In this document: positions 9,063 through 18,102 of the stretch, piece after piece
How positions within the stretch are numbered: position 1 is the stretch's first letter
Layout of the letters: every line of letters begins with the position of its first letter
Assembly: GCA_903859705.1 (NCBI GenBank)
Contig: CAIONQ010000135.1
Location: 1 to 63,917, forward strand
Length of the DNA: 63,917 nucleotides
Source: an uncultured Chthonomonas sp.
Lineage (GTDB): Bacteria > Armatimonadota > Chthonomonadetes > Chthonomonadales > Chthonomonadaceae
Reading direction: 5' to 3'
Program-made: the position numbers and the translations under genes
Notes under the pieces: model-generated
Told to the model about the DNA's origin: nothing
The model's database searches: none
The model's input: only the letters and a program-made list of their open reading frames with translations

Positions 9063-9104
9063 AAAAGGGCTCGAGAACAAATCTGTTCTCGAGCCCTTTT
9101 CTTG
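9063..9104. terminator. Bidirectional intrinsic terminator (17-bp stem)
   Basis: Bases 9063-9079 and 9084-9100 form a perfect 17-base-pair inverted repeat with a four-base loop, with A4 on the left and T4 on the right. It lies between two convergent genes (stops at 9041 and 9124) and should stop transcription from both sides. Confidence 0.9.
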
Positions 9105-9123
9105 TATTACGGAACTGGAAAGT

Positions 9124-10071
9124 TTAGAGCAGGCTTGCTGCCTCTGCCGCTTTTGCCTTTTCTAGCGCGGTTTTTGCAACCTTTAGTGCATCCTCTTTCC
9201 AGTAATCGTGATTGAACAGCTCAATAGAGAGAACCCCATCGTAGTTCATATCCCGCAGCACTGTAAACACCTCTTTCAGCGGAGCGATGCCGTCTCCGGG
9301 ATAAACGCGGTCTGCATCGGTAATCTTAGCAGGCTCAATTCCCGGGTAATCGTTGAGATGAAACACCTTTACTGAGTTCTTGCTCAACAGTTTGAGCCCG
9401 TTTATTGGGGACCCACCTTTGTACAGATGGTACACATCTGGGAGTACAAGGGCATTTTTGTATCCGCTCTCGATGGCAACCAGCGTTGCTTCTCCGAGGC
9501 GGGTTAAGCACTGCGAAAAGCCCCAAACTTCTACCATGGGAATTACGCCGAGAGATTCGCCAACCTGTGCCAGCTCCAGGTAGCGCTCTGCTGCCTTGCG
9601 CAGATCCAGATGCGGCTGATCGGTAGCCCCAGATGCAGGAGCCGCGATATGAGGGCACCCAACCTGAGCCAGCAAATCCATATCTCGCCTGGCCTGTTCC
9701 AGGCCATGTTTGCGGCGAGTATCATCGTCTACTATCCACTCTGCAAAGCCAATGCCATCTTCAACAGTCATGCCGTGGTCATGAATGCGTTTGCGCAAGT
9801 CTTTTAGAGACTTGCCAGACTGGACGTACTGCTCCAGTTCCCGGATCCACGGTTCGATGGCATGGAACCCCGCCTTTGCGGCAATCTCAATCTCATCTTC
9901 CAGCGAAATTTTTTGCCCCGAAATTGTGCTTGTGTTGAGGCAATAACGGAAATGACCCGGCTTGCGGGCCTCTGCAGACGCTGCGGACATCGTGCTCATA
10001 GCCTCCATTGCCACTCCAACCGAGAGGACACCCGCTGCTATCAGTTCACGTCGGCTCAGTGGTGTGTTCAT
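9124..10071 (-). CDS. Sugar phosphate isomerase/epimerase-like TIM barrel with Tat signal
   Basis: A 315-residue protein with a twin-arginine signal (SRRELIAAG followed by a hydrophobic stretch ending around ASAEA, residue 35). The mature part matches the xylose isomerase-like TIM-barrel family (AP endonuclease 2 superfamily). Recognisable are the metal-site strands with AGFHAIEPW, a Glu in PMVEVWGF, VFHLNDYPGI, and the C-terminal YDGVLSIELFNHDYW. Export to the periplasm is implied by the signal. It probably isomerises or epimerises a sugar or sugar acid together with the oxidoreductase gene upstream at 10195-11529, from which it is separated by a hairpin. Confidence 0.8.
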   Translation of the reverse strand: MNTPLSRRELIAAGVLSVGVAMEAMSTMSAASAEARKPGHFRYCLNTSTISGQKISLEDEIEIAAKAGFHAIEPWIRELEQYVQSGKSLKDLRKRIHDHGMTVEDGIGFAEWIVDDDTRRKHGLEQARRDMDLLAQVGCPHIAAPASGATDQPHLDLRKAAERYLELAQVGESLGVIPMVEVWGFSQCLTRLGEATLVAIESGYKNALVLPDVYHLYKGGSPINGLKLLSKNSVKVFHLNDYPGIEPAKITDADRVYPGDGIAPLKEVFTVLRDMNYDGVLSIELFNHDYWKEDALKVAKTALEKAKAAEAASLL

Positions 10072-10088
10072 TCTTACCCTATATGCCG

Positions 10089-10131
10089 CACACTCCCCCT
10101 GCCCCGCTTAGCGCAGAACAGGAGGAGTGTG
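10089..10131 (-). terminator. Intercistronic hairpin
   Basis: Bases 10089-10096 pair with 10124-10131, and inner bases 10098-10101 pair with 10119-10122, giving about 12 pairs around a 17-base loop. It lies between the oxidoreductase stop (10195) and the isomerase start (10071). It has no T-run, so it could differentially stabilise or attenuate the downstream message rather than end transcription. Confidence 0.4.
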
Positions 10132-10194
10132 GGTTTCCAAACCAGTTTTTGACTTGATCTCCGAAAGTTATTTCGAGAATGCAAAGCGAAAAGC

Positions 10195-11529
10195 CTATAC
10201 AGCCCAGGGTTTGCGCTGAACGCGCGAAACCATAGCCTGCGCCTCTTTATCGCCCTTAAACTCTTCTTTCTCCGGATCCCAATTCAGCTTGCGACCGCCA
10301 AGCCGCAGTGAAATGTTGCCGAGGTGGCAAACACTGGCGGAGCGGTGGCCAATTTCTGCATCGCAGATAGCAGGCTTGTTGGCGCGAATGCACTCAATGA
10401 AGTTGCGATGGTGATCGTTCGATTCGTACAGATGCGTTGCATTTGCGGGCAGCGGCTCATCAATCAGAGCCTGATCGCTTGCGCGGATGGTGCTGCGGCT
10501 TACGAATATAGAGCCCTTTTCGCCGAAGAACTCAACACCATTTTCGCCCTTGTTGGTGGTATGCAGAACACGGCCATCGGCATAGGTGTAATCGATATCG
10601 AACTCTGGGAACGTGGTGTAGCAGTTTTCGCCGATATTATTGCCCTTGCCGTATGCCTGAACGGATACCGGCCCGGAGCGATCCGTGCCGAGGCCCCACT
10701 GAGCAATATCGTTATGATGTGCGCCCCAGTCTGTCATGTTGCCACCGGAGTAATCGAGCCACCATCGGAAAACGCCATGTACTCGCTCATGCGTGTATGG
10801 CACTTTGGGAGCCGGGCCAAGCCACATATCCCAATCAAGATCCTTTGGCTCTGGCTCAACCGGGAACGGTCCGCCAATAGGCCCTGTAGGCAAATGCGCT
10901 TCTACGCGGTGAATCTTGCCAATGCGGCCGTTGCGAACGAGCTCACAGGCCAGGCGGAAGCGCTGATCGGAACGCTGCTGAGAACCAACCTGGAACACCT
11001 GTTTAGATGCTTTGTACTGCTTTACAAGCTTTTTACCCTGCTCAATGTAGAGGGTAAGCGGCTTTTCGCAGTAAACATGTTTGCCAGCCTTAAGCGCAGC
11101 CATTGCGATGGGCACGTGCCAGTGATCGGGCGTACCAATTACAACGGCATCGATATCTTTGCGCGCAATGAGCTCACGGAAATCTTTGATTTTGGAGCAT
11201 TCCGGGCCGAAATAGTCTGCTGCATCGTTGCGGTGAACTTCATCAAGATCACAGATAGCAACAATCTTCACTCCGTGCTGGCCGCCGATGCGCTGGGTAT
11301 CGCCCATGCCCTGGCGGTAGCCACCTTTGCGCCCACCAACACCGATGGCACCAACATTTATCTGATCGTTTGGCCCAAATACCTTCTTCGGCAGTTGTGC
11401 GTCCAGCTCACGCTCGCCGGCAATGGATGCCTGGCTAAACCACTCAGGAACACCCGCCACTGCGAGCCCCGCTATAGTGCGGGCAAGCATCTGGCGCCGC
11501 GATACGGTGTAATCGATTCCGTCTGCCAC
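10195..11529 (-). CDS. Gfo/Idh/MocA family oxidoreductase with Tat signal
   Basis: A 444-residue protein. The N-terminus has a twin-arginine motif (SRRQMLARTIAGLAVAG), then a Rossmann domain with NVGAIGVGGRKGGYRQG and the family's EKP motif (GKHVYCEKPLTLY) whose lysine contributes to catalysis. The C-terminal alpha/beta domain includes HRVEAHLPTGPIGGPFP and DWGAHHNDIAQWGLG. These exported, longer Gfo/Idh proteins are common in glycan-degrading Armatimonadota, Planctomycetota and Verrucomicrobiota and oxidise or reduce sugars with a tightly bound NAD(P). It lies upstream of the sugar isomerase gene on the same strand, and the two probably act in one pathway. Confidence 0.88.
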   Translation of the reverse strand: MADGIDYTVSRRQMLARTIAGLAVAGVPEWFSQASIAGERELDAQLPKKVFGPNDQINVGAIGVGGRKGGYRQGMGDTQRIGGQHGVKIVAICDLDEVHRNDAADYFGPECSKIKDFRELIARKDIDAVVIGTPDHWHVPIAMAALKAGKHVYCEKPLTLYIEQGKKLVKQYKASKQVFQVGSQQRSDQRFRLACELVRNGRIGKIHRVEAHLPTGPIGGPFPVEPEPKDLDWDMWLGPAPKVPYTHERVHGVFRWWLDYSGGNMTDWGAHHNDIAQWGLGTDRSGPVSVQAYGKGNNIGENCYTTFPEFDIDYTYADGRVLHTTNKGENGVEFFGEKGSIFVSRSTIRASDQALIDEPLPANATHLYESNDHHRNFIECIRANKPAICDAEIGHRSASVCHLGNISLRLGGRKLNWDPEKEEFKGDKEAQAMVSRVQRKPWAV

Positions 11530-11758
11530 AGATTTCCTCCAGGTCTAACCGTGACCATATCAATACCGGCACGGCTATTGCCGCAAAACAAGGCGGCTGA
11601 GATTAAATTCAAGCTCCAAAAACTTCGGCGGACTTCCTATGGAATCCTGCATAAGTTACGGGGTTGCATGTGTTAAGGCATGCTAGCAACAGATTTGTGC
11701 TGCGGGCGGTACGCCACGAAGCCTGCAAATGCCCGATGAGGCCAGCGTTTTACCTGTA

Positions 11759-12370
11759 TCAGGCACCGTGGGAAAGCGGATCTGCAACCGCTTCATCTTT
11801 TGCTGCTCCTATAGCTACAAGGCGATTGAGAGTCGCGAGCATGAGCTTGGAGATAGCCACGAGTTCATTCACATCAGTAATGTGCCCGGGAGCCTGAAAA
11901 TAGAGCTCATCCACATCCTCCTTGAATCTGGGAGTAAAGAGCCGCTCGTCATCTCGGATTGCCAGCACCCCGGAGTGCAGCTTCTCTAGTTGCTGTTTGA
12001 TCTCTGCATCTGCAAGTAATTCTCGAATGTGTTCCTCATGATTACTGTTGCCTTTGATTGTGAAGTCTGCATCAAATGCAGGATCGCCAACGGCGATATC
12101 CTGCATGCCCATCAGCTTGCCTATGCTACTCAGGATCCCGGATCGCTTTATCTGGAACTTTAAGTTATAAGTTGTGGTGTAAAACGCATGTGCTGTAGTA
12201 AGCCTGATGTAGCCCTCGCCAGAAGCCATGCAAAACCGGTGGGTCTTTACGGTCCAGTTGCCCGAACACACTGTAATCTCACCTTCCACATTTACAGTAT
12301 GCCCTCTGGCTGAATAAGTGCCACCAAGCTCCTGAGCAGCCTGTTGCCATATGTCCGAGATGTCCCGCAT
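11759..12370 (-). CDS. Conserved-looking unknown cytosolic protein
   Basis: A 203-residue protein without signal peptide or membrane segment, preceded by a near-perfect ribosome site (AAGGAGG, eight bases before the ATG). The middle is beta-rich (FTIKGNSNHEEHIRELLADAEIKQQL is preceded by alternating strands), and the C-terminal third is helical. The layout somewhat resembles DUF3137-type proteins, in which a strand-rich region ends in DFTIKGN and a helical pair follows, but the match is too weak to name it. It is divergent from the NlpC/P60 gene. Confidence 0.6.
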   Translation of the reverse strand: MRDISDIWQQAAQELGGTYSARGHTVNVEGEITVCSGNWTVKTHRFCMASGEGYIRLTTAHAFYTTTYNLKFQIKRSGILSSIGKLMGMQDIAVGDPAFDADFTIKGNSNHEEHIRELLADAEIKQQLEKLHSGVLAIRDDERLFTPRFKEDVDELYFQAPGHITDVNELVAISKLMLATLNRLVAIGAAKDEAVADPLSHGA

Positions 12371-12577
12371 ATAGATCCTCCTTTAACACGTACTTCTGCG
12401 CGTATTGGGTGGTAATGATATACTCATCGTTGTAATGATAGCGACAATCACAACTATTTACCAGCCCTCAAGCATTGGCAATGCAACGAGCGAGAGCGTT
12501 ATCAATATCGATTTGTTATATTCGGCTACAATCGAACAAAAGTAATGTATTAGCCAGCAGCAATAGGATAGATCACC

Positions 12578-13324
12578 ATGGAATCCGTACACCAGCCGAC
12601 CAACGCCTCTGCCAACCGCCGCACTGATCCACTGCTGATAGTGTGGCGCATCTGCATTGCATTTTTGATTATCGTGCACCTTTTTCCCATAAGGTTTGGG
12701 TTGCTTCGGCTTCTTATGGTTGCAGTAATGGCTGCAGCGTGGGTTTTAACACCCATTGCCGCTAAAAACAAAACTGGCCGCATTGCCTGGGCTGCAAGCA
12801 CTGCAATAATGGCACTGTTGTTTTTTGGGCCGGCCCGCCCAGTTGATAGGGCTGAGCTAAGGCAGCAGTATGTTAATGGCTTGCGAAACTACCTGGGAAC
12901 CCGCTATATTTGGGGAGGTGAGAATGCCAGAGGGGTGGACTGTTCTGGATTGGTGAGGATAGGATTGATTGACGCAGATTTTCGGCTTGGAGTAACCACA
13001 CTAAATCCGGCACTAGTTCGGGAAGGCGCATCGCTCTGGTGGCACGATTGTTCGGCTCTGGCCCTCAAACAGGAGTACAGGCAGAACACACGCGCCGTAA
13101 TGGATGTAGATTCTCTGAACGATGCTGACTATGCGCGGCTGCTGCCCGGCGATATTTGCGTTACCGAAAACGGTGAACACACACTGGCGTTTATCGGTAA
13201 TAAGGAATGGATAGAGGCGGACCCAGCAATAATGAAAGTTCATACGATTACGGCGCCATCCAAAGACATCTTCTTCAATCGCGAAATGCGCATTCTAAGG
13301 TGGAGGCAGCTGAATTCGCATTAA
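12578..13324 (+). CDS. Membrane-anchored NlpC/P60 peptidase
   Basis: A 248-residue protein. Residues 22-88 contain three hydrophobic helices (IVWRICIAFLIIVHLF, LLRLLMVAVMAAAWVL, IAWAASTAIMALLFF). The rest is an NlpC/P60 cysteine peptidase-like domain: YLGTRYIWGG then GVDCSGL with the nucleophile C122, and GEHTLAFIG with H201. Enzymes of this family cut peptide bonds in cell-wall peptidoglycan, usually the D-Glu to diaminopimelate link. The catalytic domain is unusual in following transmembrane helices rather than an SH3 or LysM targeting domain. It stands alone, with the xylose isomerase-like gene about 200 bases downstream. Confidence 0.78.
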   Translation: MESVHQPTNASANRRTDPLLIVWRICIAFLIIVHLFPIRFGLLRLLMVAVMAAAWVLTPIAAKNKTGRIAWAASTAIMALLFFGPARPVDRAELRQQYVNGLRNYLGTRYIWGGENARGVDCSGLVRIGLIDADFRLGVTTLNPALVREGASLWWHDCSALALKQEYRQNTRAVMDVDSLNDADYARLLPGDICVTENGEHTLAFIGNKEWIEADPAIMKVHTITAPSKDIFFNREMRILRWRQLNSH

Positions 13325-13532
13325 GCTACACTGCAACCATCAGAAATAGACGCAAATATTCGGTTGGAATAAAAATAGTAGGCATGTGCGCGCTCTGCAT
13401 ACCCTGCACACAAAGGTTTTCGGGCAGATGTGTCGAACCTCTATAGGCGAAGTATTCGGGCAGTTCTGTGTGTAAATTCCGCAGACCACCCTGGAGTAGC
13501 TTCACAACAACGCCGCGGTTATGGAGAGTTAG

Positions 13533-14561
13533 ATGAACACTAAGTTTGAGTTTTCGGCGGGAGTCTGGAACCTGCATCCTGGCGCAGACCCATTTGGCCC
13601 GGAAGTACGCCCAGAGCGCGAATTTGTAGAGAAAGTTCAGATCCTGCAGAAGCTTGGCTTCACGTACTTGCAGCTTCATGACGACGATGCGGTGCCGATG
13701 AGCGTTGACCCGGCCGGCATTTCTGCCTACTGCAAAGACGTTAAGAAGATTTGCGACGATCATGGCCTGACAGTAGAGTTTATTGCCCCACGCCTGTGGG
13801 AAGATCCGCGCTTTGCGGATGGTGGCATTACAGCCAACAGCCCGGAAGTTCGCAGCCTGGCACTGGATAGAGCCAAGCGCAGCGTTGACATTGCAAACGA
13901 ACTTGGCACTGATCGGCTTGTGCTGTGGCCCGCACGCGAAGGCACTTATGTTCGCGAATCCAAGGACCCAATCGCGTCTTTCGAGCGCATGCGTGAGTAC
14001 TGCAACGCCATTCTGGATTACGACCCCAATGTGCGCATACTTGCCGAAATGAAGCCGAATGAGCCGATGGACCTGATGTACCTGCCAAGCACAGGGCACC
14101 TGCTTGCCATGGCGTATACGACCAATGATCCTTCCCGTGTTGGCGCCCTGATCGAATCTGCGCATTGTATTCTGCTTGGCCTGGACCCATCGGATGAGAT
14201 GGCCTACGCACTGTGGCACAAGAAGCTCTGGGGTGTGCACCTTAACGATCAGAATGGCCTGAAGTACGATCAGGACAAATCGTTTGGAAGCGTAGATCTC
14301 CGCCGCGCGTTCAACCAGGTTGATGTACTGGTGAGGAACGATTACGGCGTAAATGGCGAGATTGTTGGCCTGGATGTTAAGGCGATGCGGACGCAACCGG
14401 CCGAAATATCCTACAAGCACCTCTCAAACAGCAAAGAGGTGTTTGAGCGCCTGGTAGCGCTCTCTGCTACTATCGACCGCGCCGAGTGGGCCGGATTTGT
14501 TGCTGCTCAGGATTACGAGGGGCTGGAACTGTTCATCCTTCGCCACTTCCTGAAGGCATAA
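13533..14561 (+). CDS. Xylose isomerase-like TIM-barrel sugar isomerase
   Basis: A 342-residue protein starting at an ATG preceded by GGAGAG. It shows degenerate but ordered xylose isomerase landmarks: LQLHDDDAVP near residue 48, EFIAPRLWEDPRFADGGITA, LWPAREGTYV, the metal-ligand strand EMKPNEP, and HLNDQNGLKYDQDKSFGS near residue 234. Classical XylA proteins are 390-440 residues long; this one is shorter and lacks the long C-terminal arm that embraces the neighbouring subunit. It could isomerise xylose, glucose or rhamnose; the substrate cannot be read from sequence. A strong terminator follows. Confidence 0.8.
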   Translation: MNTKFEFSAGVWNLHPGADPFGPEVRPEREFVEKVQILQKLGFTYLQLHDDDAVPMSVDPAGISAYCKDVKKICDDHGLTVEFIAPRLWEDPRFADGGITANSPEVRSLALDRAKRSVDIANELGTDRLVLWPAREGTYVRESKDPIASFERMREYCNAILDYDPNVRILAEMKPNEPMDLMYLPSTGHLLAMAYTTNDPSRVGALIESAHCILLGLDPSDEMAYALWHKKLWGVHLNDQNGLKYDQDKSFGSVDLRRAFNQVDVLVRNDYGVNGEIVGLDVKAMRTQPAEISYKHLSNSKEVFERLVALSATIDRAEWAGFVAAQDYEGLELFILRHFLKA

Positions 14562-14576
14562 GGCTAATCCACTTTT

Positions 14577-14615
14577 AAAGCGCCGCCCGCCGCACCCCGG
14601 CAGGCGGCGCTTTTT
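14577..14615 (+). terminator. Intrinsic terminator after the sugar isomerase
   Basis: A GC-rich stem pairs 14577-14587 with 14603-14613, with extra inner pairing of GCCG and CGGC, and is followed by T5 at 14611-14615. It closes the xylose isomerase-like transcript before the gat operon. Confidence 0.88.
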
Positions 14616-14642
14616 GTATTGCCGGTTACCAAACCGCCCACA

Positions 14643-14651
14643 TGCTATAAT
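14643..14651 (+). promoter_or_regulatory. Extended -10 promoter for the gat operon
   Basis: TGCTATAAT at 14643-14651 is a perfect extended -10 element (TGn plus TATAAT). No good -35 hexamer lies 17 bases upstream, which is usual for extended -10 promoters. It sits just beyond the terminator and about 85 bases before gatC. Confidence 0.6.
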
Positions 14652-14737
14652 GTTTTCCAGGATTTGCGTGCACACGATATCGTTTGTGCGCTGTCAAAAT
14701 AACTGAGATATTCCAGATTTGAGGGGTTTGAACGCTG

Positions 14738-15028
14738 ATGGCACTCACCCGTGAAGATGTAAAAAAAGTAGCTCTGCTATCCAGGCTGGAACTTACCGAA
14801 GATGAGATTGATACTCAAATCGGCCCGCTAAATGACTTGCTCAAACAATTTGAGGCCCTTCAGCAACTGGATGTAACTGGCGTAGAGCCAACATCCCACT
14901 CCATTCCCGTTGTGAATGTGCTGCGCGAAGATGTGGTTAAGCCCTCTCTCACTCGAGATGAGGTGCTTGCAAACGCCCCAGAATCGCGAGAAGGCTGCTT
15001 TGTAGTTCCGCGCGTTATCGCAGACTGA
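14738..15028 (+). CDS. gatC: Aspartyl/glutamyl-tRNA amidotransferase subunit C
   Basis: The 96-residue small subunit of the GatCAB amidotransferase, which converts Glu-tRNA(Gln) and/or Asp-tRNA(Asn) to the amidated forms. Typical features are the N-terminal MALTREDVKKVALLSRLELT, the central helix with LLKQFEALQQLDVTGVEPT, and the C-terminal REDVVKPSL...VPRVI segment. GatC wraps around GatA and stabilises it against GatB. The order gatC-gatA-gatB in this operon is classical. The length is normal. Confidence 0.95.
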   Translation: MALTREDVKKVALLSRLELTEDEIDTQIGPLNDLLKQFEALQQLDVTGVEPTSHSIPVVNVLREDVVKPSLTRDEVLANAPESREGCFVVPRVIAD

Positions 15029-15127
15029 AGCCGCGCTACCCGGGCACTTTATTTAGAGTAGTTTCGCCAATTGTCCCTTGCAGGCAGCTTCGCGCCGCGG
15101 GCAATCGGCAAGAAGGAGATGCAGTTT

Positions 15128-16585
15128 TTGTCTGAACTAATCCACCTATCAGCCCTGGACCTGCGCGATAAAATCGCTAATGGTGCGGTTTCTGCTCGCG
15201 AGGCCGTAACTGCCTCGCTGCAGCGTATTGAGGCAGTAGAGAGCCGTGTGCGGGCATTTATTACCGTTACCGGAGAGCAGGCACTTGCGCAGGCCGACAA
15301 AATTGATGCCATGCGCTCGGCGGGAGAAACCTTGCCTCCGCTTGCCGGGGTGCCCGTTGCGCTTAAAGACAATATGTGCACTCGAGGTGTGCTCACCACT
15401 GCCGGTTCCAAAATCTTGCATAATTTCATACCGCCTTACAATGGCACCGTAGTATCGCGGCTGGTTGAAAGTGGAGCTATCTCTGTTGGCAAGACGAACC
15501 TTGATGAGTTTGCGATGGGCTCATCAACAGAGAACTCTGGTTTTCACACCACAGCTAACCCCTATGATCTTTCCAGAGTGCCTGGTGGATCTTCTGGCGG
15601 CTCAGCAGCAGCGGTAGCCGCTCTGGAGACTCCGCTTGCACTGGGCTCTGATACGGGAGGCTCTATCCGCCAGCCTGCATCCCTCTGCGGTGTGGTTGGC
15701 CTCAAGCCTACATACGGTAGAGTTAGCCGGTATGGGCTGATTGCATACGCTTCGTCTCTGGATCAGATTGGCCCGTTTGGCCGAACAGTGAAGGATTGCG
15801 CTCTTCTGCTGAACGCAATTTCGGGCCACGATCCAATGGATTCCACATCGACCGATGTGCCCGTGCCAGATTTTGCCGCTACTTGCGGCGAATCAATCAA
15901 AGGCATGAAAATTGGCATTCCTACTGAGTATTTTGGCGCGGGTGTATCTGCCGAGGTTGCTGCCGCTGTACGCACTGCAATTGCACAATTAACAGCGCTG
16001 GGCGCCGAGGCCGAAGAGTGCTCACTGCCATCCACAGAATATGCCCTTGCTTCCTACTATATCATTGCGCCGGCAGAGTGCAGCAGTAATCTTGCTCGAT
16101 TCGATGGCGTTAAGTATGGGCTTCGCTCTTCTGAACTTGCGGGGCACATCGGATTAACAGAGAAGAGCCGTGACGAAGGGTTTGGGCGCGAAGTTAAGCA
16201 GCGCATCATGATCGGCACATACACTTTATCTGCCGGTTACTACGATGCGTACTATAAGCGCGCACAACAGGTGAGAACCCTGATCCGAAAAGACTTTGAA
16301 CGGGCCTTTGAAAAGTACGATCTGCTTGTTACACCAACGGCGCCTGGGCCAGCTTTTAAAGTTGGCGAAAAGGCAGACCCACTTGAGATGAAGCTGGCGG
16401 ATATCTGCACAATCCCGGTTAATATGGCGGGCTTGCCGGCGATCTCGGTGCCATGTGGCATGGTTGATGGCCTGCCGGTTGGCCTGCAGATAATAGGCAA
16501 AGCCTATGACGAGTGCACACTCTTCCGGCTGGCACACGCATATGAGCAATCCACCGGGTGGCACAAAAATTCACCGGTGCTCTGA
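15128..16585 (+). CDS. gatA: Aspartyl/glutamyl-tRNA amidotransferase subunit A
   Basis: The glutaminase subunit of GatCAB, 485 residues from the TTG at 15128. That start gives a nine-base gap from the AAGGAG site at 15113-15118 and a normal family N-terminus ([18 protein letters not shown]). The ATG at 15119 touches the ribosome site and is less likely. Amidase-signature residues are visible: Lys near residue 80 ([10 protein letters not shown]) and the serine cluster [15 protein letters not shown] near residue 154, which form the Ser-cisSer-Lys triad. GSSTENSGF and the [12 protein letters not shown] strand are also present. It releases ammonia from glutamine and passes it to GatB. Confidence 0.95.
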   Translation: MSELIHLSALDLRDKIANGAVSAREAVTASLQRIEAVESRVRAFITVTGEQALAQADKIDAMRSAGETLPPLAGVPVALKDNMCTRGVLTTAGSKILHNFIPPYNGTVVSRLVESGAISVGKTNLDEFAMGSSTENSGFHTTANPYDLSRVPGGSSGGSAAAVAALETPLALGSDTGGSIRQPASLCGVVGLKPTYGRVSRYGLIAYASSLDQIGPFGRTVKDCALLLNAISGHDPMDSTSTDVPVPDFAATCGESIKGMKIGIPTEYFGAGVSAEVAAAVRTAIAQLTALGAEAEECSLPSTEYALASYYIIAPAECSSNLARFDGVKYGLRSSELAGHIGLTEKSRDEGFGREVKQRIMIGTYTLSAGYYDAYYKRAQQVRTLIRKDFERAFEKYDLLVTPTAPGPAFKVGEKADPLEMKLADICTIPVNMAGLPAISVPCGMVDGLPVGLQIIGKAYDECTLFRLAHAYEQSTGWHKNSPVL

Positions 16586-16629
16586 TCGCCCCATCTTTCA
16601 GGTTGTGTATCTAACGAGGGATATAACGG

Positions 16630-18102
16630 ATGTCTGACACTGCTGCAAACGTAAATGCTGCCGAAACTGAATATGAACCCGTGGTTGGCATGGAATGCCA
16701 CGCAGAACTGCTGACTAACAGCAAGATGTTTTGCGGGTGCCGAAATGAGTTTGGTGGAGAGCCCAATACCCGCTGTTGCCCGGTGTGCACTGGTATGCCA
16801 GGAGCCCTGCCGGTAATGAACATACAGGCAGTGGAGCATGTTATGCGCACCGCCATCGCGCTAAACTGCTCGATCAACCCACATGCAAAGTTTGATCGTA
16901 AGAACTACTACTACCCTGATCTACCCAAGGGGTACCAGATCTCCGAGTATGACATTCCGATTGGTGTGACCGGATGGCTGGATATTGAAGTAAATGGCCA
17001 GCCAAAGCGCATACACATACGGCGCGTGCATCTGGAAGAGGATACAGGCAAGCTATTCCATGTTGCCGGCGATGAGAGCTTCGTTGATTTGAACCGGAGC
17101 GGCGTGCCACTTATGGAAATTGTAACGGACTTTCCGCCAGATATCCAGTCTGCAGAAGAGGGCCGGGAGTACCTAACGCGCCTGCGGAGTATTCTTACCT
17201 ACATCGGAGTATGCGATGGCAAAATGGAAGAAGGCTCCCTGCGATGCGAACCGAATGTATCGGTACGCCCGGTTGGCTCGAACACATTTGGTACCAAGAC
17301 AGAAATCAAAAACCTCAACTCGTTTCGCTCCGTATATAAGGGCATCGAGTTTGAAACACAGCGCCAGGCGGAGCTACTGCGCAAAGGTGAGAGAGTGGTT
17401 CAGGAAACCCGCGGCTGGAACGATACCAGGCAGGTAACTTTCTCACAACGTTCCAAAGAGGGCGAGGAAGAGTACCGCTACTTCCCAGAGCCAGACCTTG
17501 TGCCGCTGCACATTAACGAAGACTGGATTGAGAGAGTGCGTGCCTCCATGCCGGAACTGCCAGATGCAAGGCGTGCGCGCTTTATCTCAGAATTTGCTCT
17601 GCCTCCCTACGATGCGGGAATTCTAACGGATACCCGTGCTGTTGCAGACTACTTTGAGGAAACAGCCCGACTGTGCGGCGATGCGAAAACTACGTCGAAC
17701 TGGGTTATGGGAGATCTCGCCAAGCTGCTGAATGCATCGGGTACAGAGATTGGCGCAAGCCCCATAACGCCCGCAGCGCTTGCCGAAATGATTGGCCTGA
17801 TTACCGATGGCACGATTAGTGGCAAAATTGCGAAGCAGCTAATCGAAGAGATGTATGCCACTGGCGGCTCTCCTAAAACTATCGTTGAGGAGAAGGGCTG
17901 GAAAACTATCAAGGATAGCGGCGCAGTGCTAGCTGCCGTAGAGAAGGTGTTTGCAGCCAACCCCAACATCATTACCGATATCAAGGTAAAGGGGCTGGTA
18001 GGTAAGCGTGGCTTCCTGGTTGGCCAGGTCATGCGCGAAACTCAGGGCAAGGCCGATCCCGGAGAGGTTAACCGGCTGATAGATGAAAAACTCGCGGATT
18101 AG
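16630..18102 (+). CDS. gatB: Aspartyl/glutamyl-tRNA amidotransferase subunit B
   Basis: The 490-residue tRNA-binding and kinase subunit of GatCAB. The N-terminal catalytic cradle begins VVGMECHAELLTNSKMFCGC and carries paired cysteines (FCGC, CCPVC) that form the known zinc site. It is followed by the FDRKNYYYPDLPKGYQISEYD signature region. The C-terminal YqeY-like tail is seen at about residues 430-490 (GLVGKRGFLVGQVMRETQGK). The length is usual. Its last 20 bases overlap the start of the HEAT-repeat gene, implying coupled translation. Confidence 0.95.
   Translation: MSDTAANVNAAETEYEPVVGMECHAELLTNSKMFCGCRNEFGGEPNTRCCPVCTGMPGALPVMNIQAVEHVMRTAIALNCSINPHAKFDRKNYYYPDLPKGYQISEYDIPIGVTGWLDIEVNGQPKRIHIRRVHLEEDTGKLFHVAGDESFVDLNRSGVPLMEIVTDFPPDIQSAEEGREYLTRLRSILTYIGVCDGKMEEGSLRCEPNVSVRPVGSNTFGTKTEIKNLNSFRSVYKGIEFETQRQAELLRKGERVVQETRGWNDTRQVTFSQRSKEGEEEYRYFPEPDLVPLHINEDWIERVRASMPELPDARRARFISEFALPPYDAGILTDTRAVADYFEETARLCGDAKTTSNWVMGDLAKLLNASGTEIGASPITPAALAEMIGLITDGTISGKIAKQLIEEMYATGGSPKTIVEEKGWKTIKDSGAVLAAVEKVFAANPNIITDIKVKGLVGKRGFLVGQVMRETQGKADPGEVNRLIDEKLAD

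Noticed and set aside
10324-11676. A 450-codon rightward frame antisense to the Gfo/Idh gene
   Set aside because: It mirrors the codon pattern of a clearly recognised gene on the other strand and matches no family.
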